Origin: Notolepis coatsorum
Taxonomy: Eukaryota; Chordata; Actinopteri; Aulopiformes; Paralepididae
Reading direction: 5' to 3'
Assembly (NCBI GenBank): GCA_963971535.1
Contig: OZ020593.1
Location: 11,574,560 to 11,638,559 of the forward strand
DNA: 64,000 nucleotides
Shown here: piece after piece, positions 33,340 through 44,549 of the stretch
Numbering within the stretch: the first letter of the stretch is position 1
Layout: each line of letters starts with the position of its first letter
Notes under the pieces: generated by a model
The model's input: only the letters and a program-made list of their open reading frames with translations
Database searches by the model: none
Told to the model about the DNA's origin: nothing
Program-made: the position numbers and the translations under genes

Positions 33340-33605
33340 TTCCGCGTTACATTGAGCTCGTGAGGAGATAGCGGGGAGGGGGGGGGGAGGAAATGAATGA
33401 ATGTGGATGAGAGCCGTAATGTAAGTGGTTGCAGCTACGGCTGTGGGGGTGCTGGAGACATGGCGCGACCCATTCCTAATCGATCAGAACTAAATCGGCC
33501 GATGTCAAGTCCCTTTTCCAGCACCTACTCCCCATACACATGCGCAGATTGTCAACGGAGTCTGTCAACGGAGTCTGGACGACGCAAGATGACGCACGAA
33601 TGAAT
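33340..33605 (+). repeat. Left arm of a large inverted repeat
   Basis: Matches the reverse complement of 36425-36700: GGAGATAGCGGGGAGG, GAATGAATGTGGATGAGAGC, CGCGACCCATTCCTAATCGA, GCACCTACTCCCCATACACA, CAACGGAGTCTGGACGACGC. The right arm carries about 40 extra bases (GTGTTCAGGAGATTCAGGCG...). The pair encloses the satellite element. Confidence 0.85.
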
Positions 33606-34419
33606 GTGGACTGGGGGGAGCTTCGGTGGCCAGTGTCCTTTCAGCCGAACACGATAATGAAACAATGATCCCACTAAATGGCCAGACGCGTCTTATGGCG
33701 ACATCTACAATTACCTCATTAAGTCTCCAGGTAGACTAATGTTTATATTTAAGTGCAGTGGTCTGTAGCCACTCACACTACCACCCCACCGAAGCTCCCC
33801 CCTCTGGGATCATACCTATGTTCCCCGGGTCCTATATGTTCCCTGATTGATTGATTTTATAAATTTTTATTATTTTATTAATTATTACCCAGTGAGCAAA
33901 ACACGTCTTTTCAACCAAGCGTCTTTGCATAGCTCTCGTGTAACCCAGCCAAATCGTTTTTTTGTAAACGTATTTTAAACTATGCACCAAGTATATTATT
34001 TCAATGCATTCACATATGAAAATATTATCAATATGGACAGAGACATCCTGCAAACGCACCTACAAATATATGAGCACAATATTTTCGAAGATTTTATGTG
34101 ACGTCTATATCCATCGCTCGCATTTAGCCCAGGATAATCTTGTCTAAGCTTAGACGTATTTTAAACTATGCACTAAGTATATTATTTCAATGTATTAACA
34201 TCTCCAAATATGAAGAATATGCACCACAGACGTCCTGCAAATGCGCCTACAAATATCTGAGCACGATATTTTCGAAGATTGGTGGTCTGCTGTGTTCATC
34301 ACCAGCCTAACCTGCTGTTTGCCATTTGATCAGCAGGTGGCGCTGATAGTGCTGGGAAACCTGACTGATCACATTCCTGCCTGATTAAATAACATGTCTG
34401 TCCGTCCTTCTGACCGTGT

Positions 34420-34440
<21 letters not shown>

Positions 34441-34467
<27 letters not shown>
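34441..34467. repeat. (GT)n with adjacent insertion
   Basis: A (GT)n run is followed by about 370 bp (GGGTGACCAGATACAAAAAG ... GGGGGACACCTGGTCACCCTAG) whose ends are inverted repeats (GGGTGACCAG/CTGGTCACCC). This is a MITE-like block inserted into the GT tract, which resumes at about 34838. Confidence 0.75.
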
Positions 34468-34469
<2 letters not shown>

Positions 34470-34899
34470 GGTGACCAGATACAAAAAGTCCAAAAGCAGG
34501 ACAACAGTAAGATTTTGGTGGGACAAAGTGGGACAGATAGATAATGTAATTTTTTTTATTATAATAACTCGTCTTCACAGAATAGATAAAGGTTAAATCT
34601 AAATAAATACAAATTAAATACAGAATTATATCTCTCCACATTCATCTTGGCACTGGCAGCCGGCTTGTTACCACCTAACATCTGTTTTAAATATTCAAAC
34701 TTTATCACTTGACAGGAATGTCTTGTGTTCGATATTTTTTTTTTGCTTCAAAAAGAGGGACATCCTCTCAATATGTGGGACGCGGTCTCAAATGGTGGGA
34801 CAGTACAACCAAAAGGGGGACACCTGGTCACCCTAGTGTGTGTGTGTGTGTGTGTGTGTGTCTATCCATATCTCTCATTTAGCCCAGGAGAATCTTGTC

Positions 34900-36230
34900 T
34901 AAGCTTAGACGTCTACCAAACTCCTCCAAAAGCTTAGACGTTTAAAAACACGTCTGGAATAGACGTCTACCAAACTTTCACTTTTCACCCCATTCTAGAC
35001 TGATTTTAGACGTCTATGTCATGACGTTGAAACAACGTCTAAACATAGACGTTCAAAAAACGTCTAAGCTTAGACGTTCAAAACACGTCTAAGCTTAGAC
35101 GTCTACCAAACTTTCACTTTTCACCCCACTTTAGACTGATTTTAGACGTCTATGTCATGACGTTGAAACAACGTCTAAGCTTAGACGTTCAAAACACGTC
35201 TAAGCTTAGACGTTCAAAACACGTCTAGAATAGACGTCTACCAAACTTTCACTTTTCACCCCATTCTAGACTGATTTTAGACGTCTATGTCATGACGTTG
35301 AAACAACGTCTAAGCTTAGACGTTCAAAACACGTCTGGAATAGACGTCTACCAAACTTTCACTTTTCACCCCATTCTAGACTGATTTTAGACGTCTATGT
35401 CATGACGTTGAAACAACGTCTAAACATAGACGTTCAAAAAACGTCTAAGCTTAGACGTTCAAAACACGTCTGGAATAGACGTCTACCAAACTTTCACTTT
35501 TCACCCCATTCTAGACTGATTTTAGACGTCTATGTCATGACGTTGAAACAACGTCTAAACATAGACGTTCAAAACACGTCTAAGCTTAGACGTTAAAAAC
35601 ACGTCTGGAATAGACGTCTACCAAACTTTCACTTTTCACCCCATTCTAGACTGATTTTAGACGTCTATGTCATGACGTTGAAACAACGTCTAAACATAGA
35701 CGTTCAAAAAACGTCTAAGCTTAGACGTTAAAAACACGTCTGGAATAGACGTCTACCAAACTTTCACTTTTCACCCCATTCTAGACTGATTTTAGACGTT
35801 TGTCATGACGTTGAAACAACGTCTAAACATAGACGTTCAAAAAACGTCTAAGCTTAGACGTTAACAACACGTCTGGAATAGACGTCTACCAAACTTTCAC
35901 TTTTCACCCCATTCTAGACTGATTTTAGACGTCTGTCATGACGTTGAAACAACGTCTAAACATAGACGTTCAAAACACGTCTAAGCTTAGACGTTAAAAA
36001 CACGTCTGGAATAGACGTCTACCAAACTTTCACTTTTCACCCCATTCTAGACTGATTTTAGACGTCTATGTCATGACGTTGAAACAACGTCTAAACATAG
36101 ACGTTCAAAACACGTCTAAGCTTAGACGTTGAAAACACGTCTGGAATAGACGTCTACCAAACTTTCACTTTTCACCCCATTCTAGACCGACTTTAGCCTA
36201 GACGTCTATGGGCCATTTAGACGTCTTTTA
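34900..36230 (+). repeat. Satellite array, about 134-bp unit
   Basis: About ten tandem units with core ACCAAACTTTCACTTTTCAC, each followed by TTTAGACGTCTATGTCATGA. Several units carry the perfect 20-bp palindrome AACGTCTAAGCTTAGACGTT. Spacing is mostly 133-135 bp with one unit near 110 bp. The high similarity suggests recent amplification or homogenisation. Only unit A has it. Confidence 0.92.
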
Positions 36231-36424
36231 AACGTCTATTCAACGTAAAATTGCTCAGAGGGTAATGTCCGCCTTGTTTCGAACTGGTTAAGCTTAGGCC
36301 CTCTTTCGAAGTTGGTTAAGGTTAGAGTTTGGAATCAGGGCTGGTGGTCTAAAATGTTCAATCAATCAATCGGGGAACATAGGACCCGGGGAACATAGAC
36401 ATGCTCCCCCCCCCCCTCTGATGG

Positions 36425-36700
36425 AACAGTCCACATTCATTCGTGCTTCATCTCGCGTCGTCCAGACTCCGTTGACAATCTACGCATGTGTATGGGGAGT
36501 AGGTGCTGGAAAAGGGACTTGATCTATCATCTCTGCCGATTTAGTTCTGATCGATTAGGAATGGGTCGCGCCGTGTTCAGGAGATTCAGGCGCATACAAG
36601 TCTATTCGATCATGTCTCCAGCACCAACCACTTACATCACGGCTCTCATCCACATTCATTCATATGCTCCCCCCCCCCCCGCTATCTCCTCCCCGATTTC
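36425..36700 (-). repeat. Right arm of the large inverted repeat
   Basis: Inverted counterpart of 33340-33605. Partial copies in the same orientation sit at 44185-44400 (unit B) and 55225-55420 (unit C), so this arm is part of the ancestral unit and the left arm is special to unit A. Confidence 0.85.
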
Positions 36701-36787
36701 AGAATCCCGGAAGTGTTGCGGTGGTCTATCTATTATATGACTCTGAGTTCGATAACAGTTCGAAACAAGGCAGACATTAATACAATT

Positions 36788-36834
<47 letters not shown>

Positions 36835-36964
36835 CAATAACACATGCTTGTAGTGCCGAGAGATGGGAGTCGGAGACGGTGGCTCGAGGCAGAGTGAATA
36901 GTATTTATTGAGTACACCTACACGATACAGGGTTACTGGAAAGCTAGAATGACTGCCCAAATAA

Positions 36965-37051
36965 GAATGTTCAATGTTCTAGAATGGTCTACTATGACAT
37001 CATCACAAACATTCCAGAATGTTCGGGCGGAACTAATGTTCTAGAATGTTC
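36965..37051 (+). promoter_or_regulatory. Heat-shock-element cluster upstream of TRIM-A
   Basis: Two perfect three-pentamer HSEs, TTCCAGAATGTTC (37012-37024) and TTCTAGAATGTTC (37039-37051), plus a looser GAATGTTC / TTCTAGAA pair (36965-36984). The pattern nTTCnnGAAnnTTCn is the HSF trimer site. Distance to the ATG is 666 bp here because a foldback MITE sits between. Confidence 0.6.
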
Positions 37052-37125
37052 CTAACAATAGGTCCGTGGGTGAATTATGCATAGATATCTATAGAACACT
37101 AGATAGCTTAAGGCGGAGTCACCAG

Positions 37126-37479
37126 CGTCACTGAACCGCCGCCATCTTGCTCCAGTTAGCCTTGAGTGAGAGTGAGTGAGCTGCACAGACAAAAATACTC
37201 ATAACTCGCTGAAATATTGACGGATTTACAAACGGGTTGGTTTGCTATAAACATCAAATATGTAGTTATGATACTGCATACTTATAATTTTTTTTTTTTT
37301 TTAAAGATGTTTTTTTTTTACAAACCACTTGAATCATAGCCACGTTAATAATGCTTGTAATAAACCAAACCGTTTGTAAATCCGTCAATATTTCAGCGAG
37401 TTATGAGTATTTTTGTCTGTGCAGCTCACTCACTCTCACTCAAGGCTAACTGGAGCAAGATGGCGGCGGTTCAGTGACG
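37126..37479. mobile_element. Foldback MITE between the HSEs and TRIM-A
   Basis: Inverted arms of about 118 bp (CGTCACTGAACCGCCGCCAT ... and its complement ending CAGTGACG) surround an AT-rich centre with poly-T. A second inverted pair just outside (TATCTATAGAACACTAGATA near 37087 and its complement at about 37507-37530) probably marks the full element, about 37075-37540. The sequence is continuous without it in units B and C. Confidence 0.85.
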
Positions 37480-37716
37480 TCGCTCTCCATTGGCCGGCAG
37501 CGCAGGCAAGCTATCTAGTGTTCTATATATATCTATGGAATTATGTACCATTACACAATCACTACACGCTCACTTAAAACAGCGGTTCGTGGCTGCCACA
37601 GGCTTGCCCAGTGAGAGGATTCTCCGGCGCTGCAGCTGGACCCTATTGCCCACACGATCAGAGTTTAGTCTTCCTGAGAAAACCAAACGAGTGTCGCGTT
37701 GTCTTTGTAGAATAAA

Positions 37717-39288
37717 ATGGCGCAGCAAGGAGTTGATCTGGACCGGGACCAGTTTTGCTGTTCTCTCTGTCTGGATCTACTGAAGGATCCGGTAACTATT
37801 CCCTGTGGACACAGCTACTGTATGGGCTGTATTAAAGACTGCTGGGATCACGATGATCAGAGGGGGATCTACACATGTCCCCAGTGCAGGGAGACCTTTA
37901 CTCCCAGGCCTGTTCTGAAGAAAAGCAATATATTGGCTGACGTGATGGAACAACTAATGAAGACAGGACTCCAAGCTGCTCCTCCTGATCACTGTTATGC
38001 TGGACCTGGAGATGTGGCCTGTGATTTCTGCACTGGGAGAAAGCAGAAAGCCCTCAAGTCCTGCCTGGTATGTCTGACCTCTTTCTGTGAAACTCACCTC
38101 CAGCCTCATCATACTGTAGCACCGTTAAAGAAACACAAGCTGGTCAAAGCCTCCACACGGCTTCAGGAGAACACCTGCTCTCGTCATGACGAAGCTATGA
38201 AGATTTTCTGTCGTACTGATCAGCAGTGCATCTGTTATTTGTGTTCCATGGATGAACACAAAGGCCATGATACGGTCTCAGCTGCAGCAGAAAGGACGGA
38301 GAGACAGAAAGAGCTTGGCACGAGTCAGCAGAAAATCCACCAGAGAGTCCGGGAGAGAGAGAAGCAACTCAAAGAGGCCCAACAGACTGTTGATTCTCTC
38401 AATCGCTCTGCTGATAAAGCAGTGGAGGACAGTGGGAGAGTCTTTATTGAGCTGATACGCTCCTTGCAGACGAGGCGCTCTGAGCTGAAGAAGGTCATCA
38501 GAGCCCGACAGAGGACCACAGTTTCTCAGGCTGAAGAACTGCAGAAGAGACTGGAGCAGGAGATAGCGGACCTGAGGAGGAGAGCCACTGAGCTGGAGCA
38601 GCTCTCACACACAGAGGACCACATCCACTTTCTACAGAGTTACCCCTCCCTCTCCCGTCCCAGTGAGTCTGCAGACTTACCCAGCATGAGCATCACTGTC
38701 CTTCCTCTCCTGTACTTTGCAGATGTGACTGAGGTCGTGTCTGAGCTGAGAGACAAACTAGAGGACGTTCTGAAAGAGCAGTGGCCCAGAATCTCAACAG
38801 TGAATGCAGTTAATTTTTTACTGCCACCAGAGCCCAAGACCAAAGCTGACTTCTTACAATATTACTCTCGGATCACACTGGACCCAAACACATTACATTA
38901 CACAACACAGGTTCTGGGTAGAGAAGGTCTGACTGGACGCTGTTACTGGGAGGTGGAGTGGAGCCATTGGGTTTATGTAGCAGCCTCCTACGAAGACATT
39001 CGTATAGATCGGACAAAATTCAATTACAAATCCTGGGCTTTAGAATGCAGATACATAAGTGATGATTACAGCTTCAGACACAATAACAAGAGCATAACAG
39101 TACCGGGCCCCCGGTCCTACAGAATAGGAGTGTACCTGGATCACAGGGCAGGTACTCTGTCCTTCTACAGCGTCTCTGACACAATGACCCTCCTGCACAG
39201 AGTCAACACCACATTCACTCAGCCTCTCTATCCTGTACTTTGGTTTCCATCATGCATTGGGAAGGCTGAGTTCTGTGAGCTGAAGTAG
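37717..39288 (+). CDS. TRIM-A: finTRIM-like RING/B-box/coiled-coil/B30.2 protein
   Basis: Probable E3 ubiquitin ligase of the teleost finTRIM group, 523 residues from one exon. RING at 15-57 (C15-x2-C18 ... C30-G-H32 ... C35-x2-C38 ... C54-P-x-C57), a B-box1-like zinc module at about 104-145 (CDFCTGRKQKAL), B-box2 at about 151-190 (CSRHDEAMKIFCRTDQQCIC), a coiled coil at about 190-310, then PRY-SPRY to the C-terminal CELK. Relative to TRIM-C the B30.2 has two in-frame gaps: about 13 residues of PRY (the LSLSDHPERF segment) and about 19 residues after SYEDI. The start MAQQGVDLDRDQFCC is standard for the family. The 3' UTR carries (CA)n and an AATAAA about 660 bp downstream. Confidence 0.92.
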   Translation: MAQQGVDLDRDQFCCSLCLDLLKDPVTIPCGHSYCMGCIKDCWDHDDQRGIYTCPQCRETFTPRPVLKKSNILADVMEQLMKTGLQAAPPDHCYAGPGDVACDFCTGRKQKALKSCLVCLTSFCETHLQPHHTVAPLKKHKLVKASTRLQENTCSRHDEAMKIFCRTDQQCICYLCSMDEHKGHDTVSAAAERTERQKELGTSQQKIHQRVREREKQLKEAQQTVDSLNRSADKAVEDSGRVFIELIRSLQTRRSELKKVIRARQRTTVSQAEELQKRLEQEIADLRRRATELEQLSHTEDHIHFLQSYPSLSRPSESADLPSMSITVLPLLYFADVTEVVSELRDKLEDVLKEQWPRISTVNAVNFLLPPEPKTKADFLQYYSRITLDPNTLHYTTQVLGREGLTGRCYWEVEWSHWVYVAASYEDIRIDRTKFNYKSWALECRYISDDYSFRHNNKSITVPGPRSYRIGVYLDHRAGTLSFYSVSDTMTLLHRVNTTFTQPLYPVLWFPSCIGKAEFCELK

Positions 39289-39410
39289 AGATCAGTGATA
39301 TTCACAGCTCCTCTACCCAGGGTTTGGATTTAAATTGATCTTGAAGATGCTGAGTTGTGAAATAGGAGGTAATTAGGAGTTACATTCACTGACAGTCACT
39401 CTATCGTTCT

Positions 39411-39465
<55 letters not shown>

Positions 39466-40000
39466 TGTTTAGCTTTGTTTCTAGTTTCTACTTTCTAACC
39501 TACCGGGGTAAAGTTTGTTTGGTTGGATATTTACATATTCACATATCTTCAATACCTCTGCCCCTTTTGCATGCGGGGAAGTCAAAATCTTTATTTACAT
39601 ACTCAGGGTAGGTTGGACCACAATATGCAACCATTTTATTTTTATTTGATCACCGTTGGTCAATTACTGTGGGATTTGGGTCTGTCCCTCCTCTCTCTGG
39701 GGGGGGGGGGGGGGGGGTTGGTAACAATGTGGTGGCCGGACCTCCATGTGGAGGTTGATTCAGCTTGTATAACCTTCTCCCTCACCTCTTATCTCTGGGC
39801 AGCCGGGACACTTCATACGGGACACTCTTCTATCTTCCAGGCCTTCGGTTGAACCCATAGCCAGGATGTGTGGGGCATGGGTCAGTCGTAAATGCATTCA
39901 TTGAATATTGTGCATTTTGTCTTTTGTTCTTTTATTCTTACTAAATAAACGTTGACGTCTAAACCCAGAAGGACCCGTGTCGTGTGGATATTTGCTAACA
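39289..40000 (+). other. TRIM-A 3' flank / 3' UTR
   Basis: Conserved in all three genes (from CAGCTCCTCTACCCAGG to TCTAAACCCAGAAGGACCCG). Contains (CA)n at 39418-39463, a poly-G run at about 39700 and a likely polyadenylation signal CTAAATAAACG at about 39940. The last about 110 bp also appears in a second context within each unit (32500, 43480, 54460, 63440), where no TRIM precedes it. Confidence 0.6.
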
Positions 40001-40197
40001 CAACGCAGAAGAATTGACTTTACTCACTGTTTTACATACATGTACCACATGAGAAATTCAGTCAATCTATAAAATATATTTGATATTATGAACTATATAT
40101 ATATGTATTGAAGACACTGTTGGACTGTAACAATTCCATGTACGAATAAATTAAAAAATAATTGCTCTGCCTCAGTATGAACTATCTTCTATGGCAC

Positions 40198-40215
40198 TAC
40201 CTCCCCTGGTGGCCA
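40198..40215 (-). promoter_or_regulatory. CTCF-like motif, unit A (one base short)
   Basis: The minus strand reads TGGCCACCAGGGGAGGTA. Units B (51796-51814) and C (60532-60550) have the full TGGCCACCAGGGGGAGGTA. They lie about 0.9 kb after each TRIM stop, all in the same orientation. Confidence 0.4.
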
Positions 40216-40290
40216 TTATCCTACCACATTGAGAATGGTCCAAGAATGGTCCATCTCTAGAAAGTACCCACAAATTATATATATATTATG

Positions 40291-40322
<32 letters not shown>

Positions 40323-40325
<3 letters not shown>

Positions 40326-40866
40326 ACGGAGGTACCGCAGTATATCCACAGTCACGGGTACAAGTAGTGACGTGGCTGTGGATGGTAAGCGGTACTGCAA
40401 GTAAACTCACTCCCCAGAGGCATCCAGACCCGGAAGCGCTTAGTGGTCTGTGATGCCGCCCGCGACGCGGGCGTCCGGGGTTCAACTCCCACTCAGGGCG
40501 ATCCCTTAACAGGGGTCGAATCGACTAAAACACAACGCAGACAAGATCACACCGGCTACATGTGGTGCCGTGACCCGGATGCCCTGGGTGGAGTGAGTTT
40601 AGGGGGGTGAGTGTAACGGAGGTACCGCAGTATATCCACAGTCATGGGTACAAGTAGTGACGTGGCTGTGGATGGTAAGCGGTACTGCAAGTAAACTCAC
40701 TCCCCAGAGGCATCCAGACCCGGAAGCAAGAAGTGAATTCACTTCTTGCTTAGTGGTCTGTGATGCCGCCCGCGACGCGGGCGTCCGGGGTTCAACTCCC
40801 ACTCAGGGCGATCCCTTAACAGGGGTCGAATCGACTAAAACACAACGCAGACAAGATCACACCGGC

Positions 40867-40870
<4 letters not shown>
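40323..40870 (+). mobile_element. Tandem pair of tRNA-derived SINEs
   Basis: Two near-identical copies (about 40323-40565 and 40614-40868), each starting GTAACGGAGGTACCGCAG and containing the B-box-like GGGGTTCAACTCCC. The second has a 26-bp palindrome centred on GAATTC at about 40740, where the first has only GC. A (TA)n run precedes and follows. The pair is specific to unit A; units B and C have (TA)n or unrelated sequence here. Confidence 0.75.
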
Positions 40871-40920
<50 letters not shown>

Positions 40921-41349
40921 GTATGGGTACCGTCTCAAAATCTGACTTAAGTAAAAGTATCTGGCTAAAAACACACTTGAGTAAAAGTCAAAAAGTCCTA
41001 CTTTTAAATGTACTTAAGTACTAAAAAGTCAAAGAAATTTTTTTTTGAAAGGGATAGACCAGGGGTCTCAAACTCATTCCATCGTGGGCCAAGTTTTCAT
41101 TTTAACTATACATTGCACCAGGTGAGTTAGTTGAAGAGGTGAGCCAATTAGTGAAATCATCAGCTGGTGTTTAGGCAAGGCTGGAATGAAACCCAGCAGA
41201 CACTCTGCCCACAATGGAATGTGTTCTGCGATACAATGCTGAAATGAAAGAACAGAGGACACTTTTTTTTGCATTAAAATGATTGAATGCACTTCTCCAT
41301 TGAAGGTAAACTAACATGGACGGCATTCACATCACAGCATGAATAATAT

Positions 41350-41500
41350 CACAATATTAAAAACAGAATGGTGTATCCTGAATAATATCACAATTCACAA
41401 TATTAACCACAGCATACTGGATTATCCTGAATAATATCACAATATTAAAGACAGAATACTGGAGTACCCTGAATAATATCACTATTAACCACAGCATAAT
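41350..41500. repeat. Imperfect tandem repeat (GAATAATATCACAATATTAA core)
   Basis: Four degenerate copies of about 45-55 bp precede the 21-bp minisatellite. The same array is at 52420-52580 and, with one more copy, at 61585-61790. Confidence 0.8.
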
Positions 41501-41712
41501 GCACTTCTGGGTGTCTGGATGGCACTTCTGGGTGTCTGGATGGCACTTCTGGGTGTCTGGATGGCACTCCTGGGTGTATGGATGGCACTTCTGGGTGTCT
41601 GTCTGGATGGCACTTCTGGGTGTCTGTCTGGATGGCACTTCTGGGTGTCTGGATGGCACTTCTGGGCATGTGGCCGGCCCTCCTCGGGGGAATCCAGGCT
41701 GAACCAGCTCAC

Positions 41713-41835
41713 AGGCCTCCCGGGATAGATGGCCGAGGGGGGCTTGGAGATGAACTCCGGCTGCAGGTCGATGTAGGCCCTGCTGCGCCTGTAGCTACGC
41801 ACCTCGCTCCACGTGGCCGGCCTCAGAGAGCGATC
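41713..41835 (-). CDS. 123-bp exon-like segment, unit B
   Basis: Open for exactly 41 codons on the minus strand between an AG acceptor (pyrimidine-poor CACCAGCCTCTCAG) and a GTGAGC donor. It begins DRSLRPATWSEVRSYRRS, continues AYIDLQPEF and ends KPPSAIYPGRP. Phase 0 at both ends. I do not recognise the protein. Beyond the donor the frame stays open into the 21-bp minisatellite (PEVPSRH-like repeats). It may be one exon of a gene duplicated with the array, or a captured fragment. Confidence 0.35.
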
Positions 41836-42149
41836 CTGAGAGGCTGGTGAAAAGATCATAATAATTCATTACATTTTATATAGCGCTTTTCTCAGACTCA
41901 AAGCGCTCCCCACAATGTAGGGTGGAAATTGCCTCCTTCACCACCACTGGTAGCACCCAGCCTTGGGCTACGCAGGCTCAATTATTTTTTACTTAAAATG
42001 TCAGCAACAGTGTAATGTTGTATATTTAATTTGTGACAGAGAATCAGAAAATGAGGAACATGTGGTGAAAATAAAACATGTTTCAAAGTCATTGTTTGAA
42101 ACTGTAATGACATTATTAAAAGTACTCACTCATATCGGTACTATACAGC

Positions 42150-42183
<34 letters not shown>

Positions 42184-42685
42184 GATCAAATTTATATAGC
42201 GCCTTTCATAGAACCCAAGGTCGCTTCACAATCAGGACAAAAAATAGGGCAAGGAAAATAGGGGGGGGGGGGGGAAGGGGGGATGAGGGAAGGTAAGGGA
42301 TAATGGACCTAATCTAATCTAAACTAACTGATGGGGAAACGCCTTGGTGAAGAGGTGTGTTTTTAGAGCGGATTTGAAGGTGTCCAGGGTTGGGGCGTTG
42401 CAGATTTCGGGGGGGGGAGAGAGTTCCAGAGGATAGGGGACGCCACGCTGAAGGCTCTGTCCCCAAAAGTCCGTAACCTGGTGCGAGGGATGGAGAGGAG
42501 ACCTAGATCAGAGGATCGTAGGTTCCGGGATGGAGTGTGCTGCTGGAGGAGATCAGACAGGTATCGGGGGGGGCGAGGGCATGGAGGGACTTGTAGGTGA
42601 GGAGCAGGAGTTTGAAGGTGATGCGGACCTTGACTGGAAGCCAGTGGAGGTGGATGAGGGGGGGGGTGATGTGCTGCACAGGGTC
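42150..42685 (-). mobile_element. L2-type LINE 3' fragment, unit B
   Basis: Orthologous to 31165-31690 with the same (AAT)n tail and CAGCA flanks. The RT tail frame is broken by extra G residues at about 42412 and 42570. Confidence 0.9.
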
Positions 42686-42805
42686 TCAGCAAGTAGCCAA
42701 ATGTAAATACAGAAAGATCAGGACATCCCTGGTAAAGATCCAAAGTCCAAAAGACATTCTAGGTGTCTCTTACATCTCTAAAAAAAAAAAGTAAAAATAA
42801 AAAAA

Positions 42806-42965
42806 AAGATGCTCCTTCCAGCTAGGACCTGCCTTAGAAGCCCGGTGAATCCTGTGTGTTTTCCTTTCATTGCCGGTGCTCCATCGGTAACAACAGCGGA
42901 CAGTTTATCAAACCCCCCATATTGCTGCACGGCACTTTCAACAGTGTTGAATATGTCCACACTAG
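42806..42965 (-). pseudogene. hAT transposase fragment, unit B
   Basis: Same VTDGAPAMKGKHTGF segment as in unit A, followed by the same MITE terminus. Confidence 0.75.
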
Positions 42966-43356
42966 GGCTGACCCCTATTAGTCGAATAGTCGACTAATCG
43001 ATCGAAAAGGAGCCATAGTCGACTGCCAACCTCTTAGTCTAATGCAAAAAAAATATATATATTTTTTAATATTGGCCTGGGGCCGCATGGCTGCTAGGTA
43101 GTATGTTTCTTTCTCTGAAATGTAATTGAGTAAAAGTACAAGTATACAAACCTAATAATACTCGAATAAAGTACAAATCCCCCAAAACAGTACTTAAGTA
43201 TTGTAACGGAGTACAATTACTCAAGTACTTTACACTCCTGAACATGGGCCTCTGTTTACGGCTGCTCTCCTCTACCTCCTGAGCCACTGTCACCCGTATG
43301 TAGGGCATGGAGTACAATGTTGTTCAGAACAGACCCATCTGTGTTATAGGAAGCTG

Positions 43357-43410
<54 letters not shown>

Positions 43411-43901
43411 GTTCTTCTGGTGGCAGACTTTGAGGGAGACAGACCCTAGATAGGAGCTGCTGGCTCAGGAAGAATGGCCATTCATTGAATATTGTGCATT
43501 TAGTCTTTTTGTTCTTTTATTCTTCTTACTAAATAAACATGGACGTCCGTCTAAACCCAGAAGGACCCGTGTGGATATTTGCTTGAAACATGCCGTTTCA
43601 CCGACTGAACCTCAATATAGAACTTTGAACACAACAAGAGCGGAGAAAGAGTGAGTGTGAGAGAAAGAAGAGAGAATGAGAGAGAGAGAGTGTGTTTGAG
43701 AGAGAGAGAAAGAAAGAAAGTGTTTTATTTAGTACTGTATGTTTACCATTTTCTCTTTGTGCTTATGAGTTTTAGTGGGTTTTCCTTGACAATGTAAACA
43801 AGAGAAAGTCCTGAACTATGTAAAAAAGAAAACATCTATGAATCACAGTAAACTAGACACTGTCTCTTTAAAGCGACTCCTCCCCTGAACAACTGTAACC
43901 A

Positions 43902-44088
43902 GGAACCATATCTGTATGTGTGTGTCATATGATGAATTGAAAATGGGGGACCCTGATGGAAGCAAGACGAAAGTCTTTCTCAGGTCTGCATCCTCTTAAC
44001 AATTGTATGTATTGAGCTGTACTGTACTGTACCCATTCTGCAATCTGTTAATAAACTTTTCAATCAATCAATCAATCAATCAATCAAG
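43902..44088 (+). mobile_element. LINE 3' UTR insertion shared by units B and C
   Basis: Rex/Babar-like LINE tail (GTATTGAGCTGTACTGTACT, (ATCA)n end) sits between AACCAGGAA and GCAACTCCCACCC. In unit A those flanks are joined directly (about 33200), an empty site. Unit C has it at 54885-55122 with a longer (ATCA)n. Confidence 0.88.
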
Positions 44089-44414
44089 CAACTCCCACCC
44101 ACACGGAGTAGGGTCCAGCTGCAGCGCCGGAGAATCCTCTCAAGGGGCAAACCTCCGAGCTGCTTCTATAGAAAGTAGGTTCGTACTAGGTTCAGGAGAT
44201 TCAGGCGCATACAAGTCTATTCGATCATGTCTCCAGCACCCCCACAGCAGTAGCTGCAACCACTTACATCACGGCTCCCATCCACATTCATTCATATGCT
44301 CCCCCCGCTATCTCCTCCCCGATTTAAGAATCCCCGGAAGTGTTGCGGTGGTCTATCTATTATATGACTCTAAGTTCGATAACAGTTCGAAACAAGACAG
44401 ACATTAATACAATT

Positions 44415-44457
<43 letters not shown>

Positions 44458-44549
44458 CAATAACACACGCTTGTAGTGCCGAGAGATGGGAGTCGGAGAC
44501 GGTGGCTCGAGGCAGAGTGAATAGTATTTATTGAGTACACCTATACACG

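Larger units (their letters stand above)
33884..36266. mobile_element. DNA-transposon-like element filled with satellite
   Basis: The ends ATTACCCAGTGAGCAA (33884-33899) and TTGCTCAGAGGGTAAT (36251-36266) are inverted repeats with two mismatches. The interior begins and ends with AGACGTCT-rich DNA and holds the 134-bp satellite. Shared AAGTATATTATTTCAATG blocks recur internally at about 33990 and 34180. No transposase was recognised. Boundaries are provisional because no target duplication is clear. Confidence 0.5.
29600..41480. repeat. Segmental repeat unit A
   Basis: First of a tandem series. Order: 21-bp minisatellite, 123-bp exon-like segment, L2 tail, hAT transposase fragment, (AG)n, shared 3'-UTR-like block, inverted TRIM-leader copy, accessory element with satellite, HSEs, TRIM-A and its 3' flank. 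Unit-specific insertions are a hAT MITE at 30039, a 350-bp block at 30501, the satellite element at 33884 and a foldback MITE at 37126. The spacing from the exon-like segment to that of unit B is about 11.3 kb. Confidence 0.9.

Noticed and set aside
34900..36230. Coding potential in the AGACGT satellite
   Set aside because: The only short open frame simply spans the repeat unit and has no homology.
37490..38061. Upstream ORFs overlapping the TRIM start codons
   Set aside because: The frames before TRIM-A and TRIM-C begin with TTG or GTG, not ATG, so they are not convincing uORFs.
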